From assembly GCF_003473485.1 (NCBI RefSeq), contig NC_053042.1, positions 17,442,501-17,506,500 on the forward strand: a stretch of 64,000 nucleotides of DNA. Reading direction: 5' to 3'. This document shows positions 63,319 through 64,000 of this stretch, one piece after another. Position 1 is the stretch's first letter. Each line of letters begins with the position of its first letter. Source of the stretch: Medicago truncatula (taxonomy: Eukaryota > Streptophyta > Magnoliopsida > Fabales > Fabaceae). The position numbers were made by a program, and so were the translations under genes. The notes under the pieces were generated by a model. That model did no database searches. It was not told where the DNA came from and saw only the letters and a list, made by a program, of their open reading frames with translations.

Positions 63319-63505
63319 ATAGAGGCGCAACTGCAAGGAGACAAACTAATAGAGTCGCTCATAATCTTGCTCGAGCGTCTAAGGAGACAAACTAATAGAG
63401 TCGCTCATAATCTTGCTCGAGCGTCTACATCACATGCTAGTCTCAATATTTTCTTTCCTCCTCCCTATTGTATTAACTCTATATTATTTTGGATGAAATA
63501 AAATG
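63319..63505 (+). pseudogene. LINE RNase H C-terminus with tandem duplication
   Basis: The plus strand reads TNRVAHNLARASTSHASLNI, the end of a plant LINE RNase H-like domain. A 46-bp segment is duplicated in tandem (63335-63380 and 63381-63426), which shifts the frame. Confidence 0.65.
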
Positions 63506-64000
63506 AGCTACCTTTTCCTAAAACAAAAATTTGGCGACAAAATTCACAAACTAAATGCAATGAAATGTGGAATTATGGACGAGTTCGAATCCGGTCCAAA
63601 GATATCATATATCTTTGCAACATTTTATCATATGAGACCTCTTTTATATATATATATATGTTATTTATACAAAGTAAAATATTTCATAATTTAGGTGACC
63701 AACGTTTTTTGTTATAGTCAATGACAAACCTTGAGAAGTTTCCATGTACCCGTGACAAAAGAATATTCAGTGATGTTTTCATCCACAATATTTTTTTTTT
63801 ATTCTTTAAAATAAGTATTCTCTCTAGAAATTATTTATACTTTATTTAAAAAAAGAACATTTTTATTTTGATAGTTGATATTGATATAAAATTCATAGGA
63901 TTGCGAATTTCTTTGTCTCAACGTTGTGTTTATTGACAAATATGCTTCCAACCTTTATGACCAAAAATCAGTCGAGTTGAATTGATTTATGGATGGTTGG
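63506..64000. other. Intergenic to window end
   Basis: AT-rich, no feature supported. Confidence 0.3.

Overview
This is an AT-rich 64 kb window of plant nuclear DNA. It is almost certainly from a legume and most likely Medicago or a close relative; I infer this from the style of the genes, SINEs and LTR retrotransposons and have not tested it. Introns, TATA boxes, tRNA-derived SINEs, LINEs, MITEs and nested LTR retrotransposons all point to a eukaryotic plant chromosome. There is no operon structure, no CRISPR array and no functional tRNA or rRNA gene that I can support.

Six protein-coding genes look real. They are a divergent NAC transcription factor (810-2679, minus, 4 exons), an EF-hand/TPR/ZZ-finger protein (9630-12032, plus, intronless), the small mitochondrial import subunit TOM9-2 (14448-14708, plus), a chloroplast ribonucleoprotein with two RRMs (17137-19593, plus, 4 exons), an uncharacterised probable plastid membrane protein (22615-26027, plus, 2 exons) and an AMT1-type ammonium transporter (34313-35935, minus, 2 exons). 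They are unrelated single genes. Splice sites were read by eye and every predicted exon joins in frame.

The rest is mostly mobile DNA. 0-9 kb: SINEs, four related MITEs, a copia LTR and a gypsy fragment. 12.5-14.2 kb: a SINE with a perfect target duplication and a LINE fragment. 20-37 kb: fold-back MITEs, a 5'-truncated LINE with poly(A) and target duplication, a LINE split by a solo LTR, a copia-type LTR split by a hairpin MITE, and a hAT element next to a SINE. 37.2-56.2 kb: a three-level nest in which a degenerate LINE was hit by a complete Athila-type Ty3/gypsy element (TSD ATGGA), which was then hit by a complete chromodomain (Tekay/Del-type) Ty3/gypsy element (TSD GCCTA). 56-64 kb: copia fragments, a second copy of the first copia LTR with PBS and gag start, LINE fragments and a Mutator-like non-autonomous element.

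The most unusual signals are not genes. (1) The Athila element has three modules of two GC-rich palindromes separated by exactly 7 nt with unrelated spacers. The unrelated chromovirus has four modules in its LTR built from a different palindrome pair with 8-9 nt spacers. In both, palindrome centres lie 21-22 bp apart. (2) Five loci carry tiny A/T-tailed inserts of 18-20 bp, each flanked by 13-17 bp duplications. They look like hyper-truncated retroposition events.
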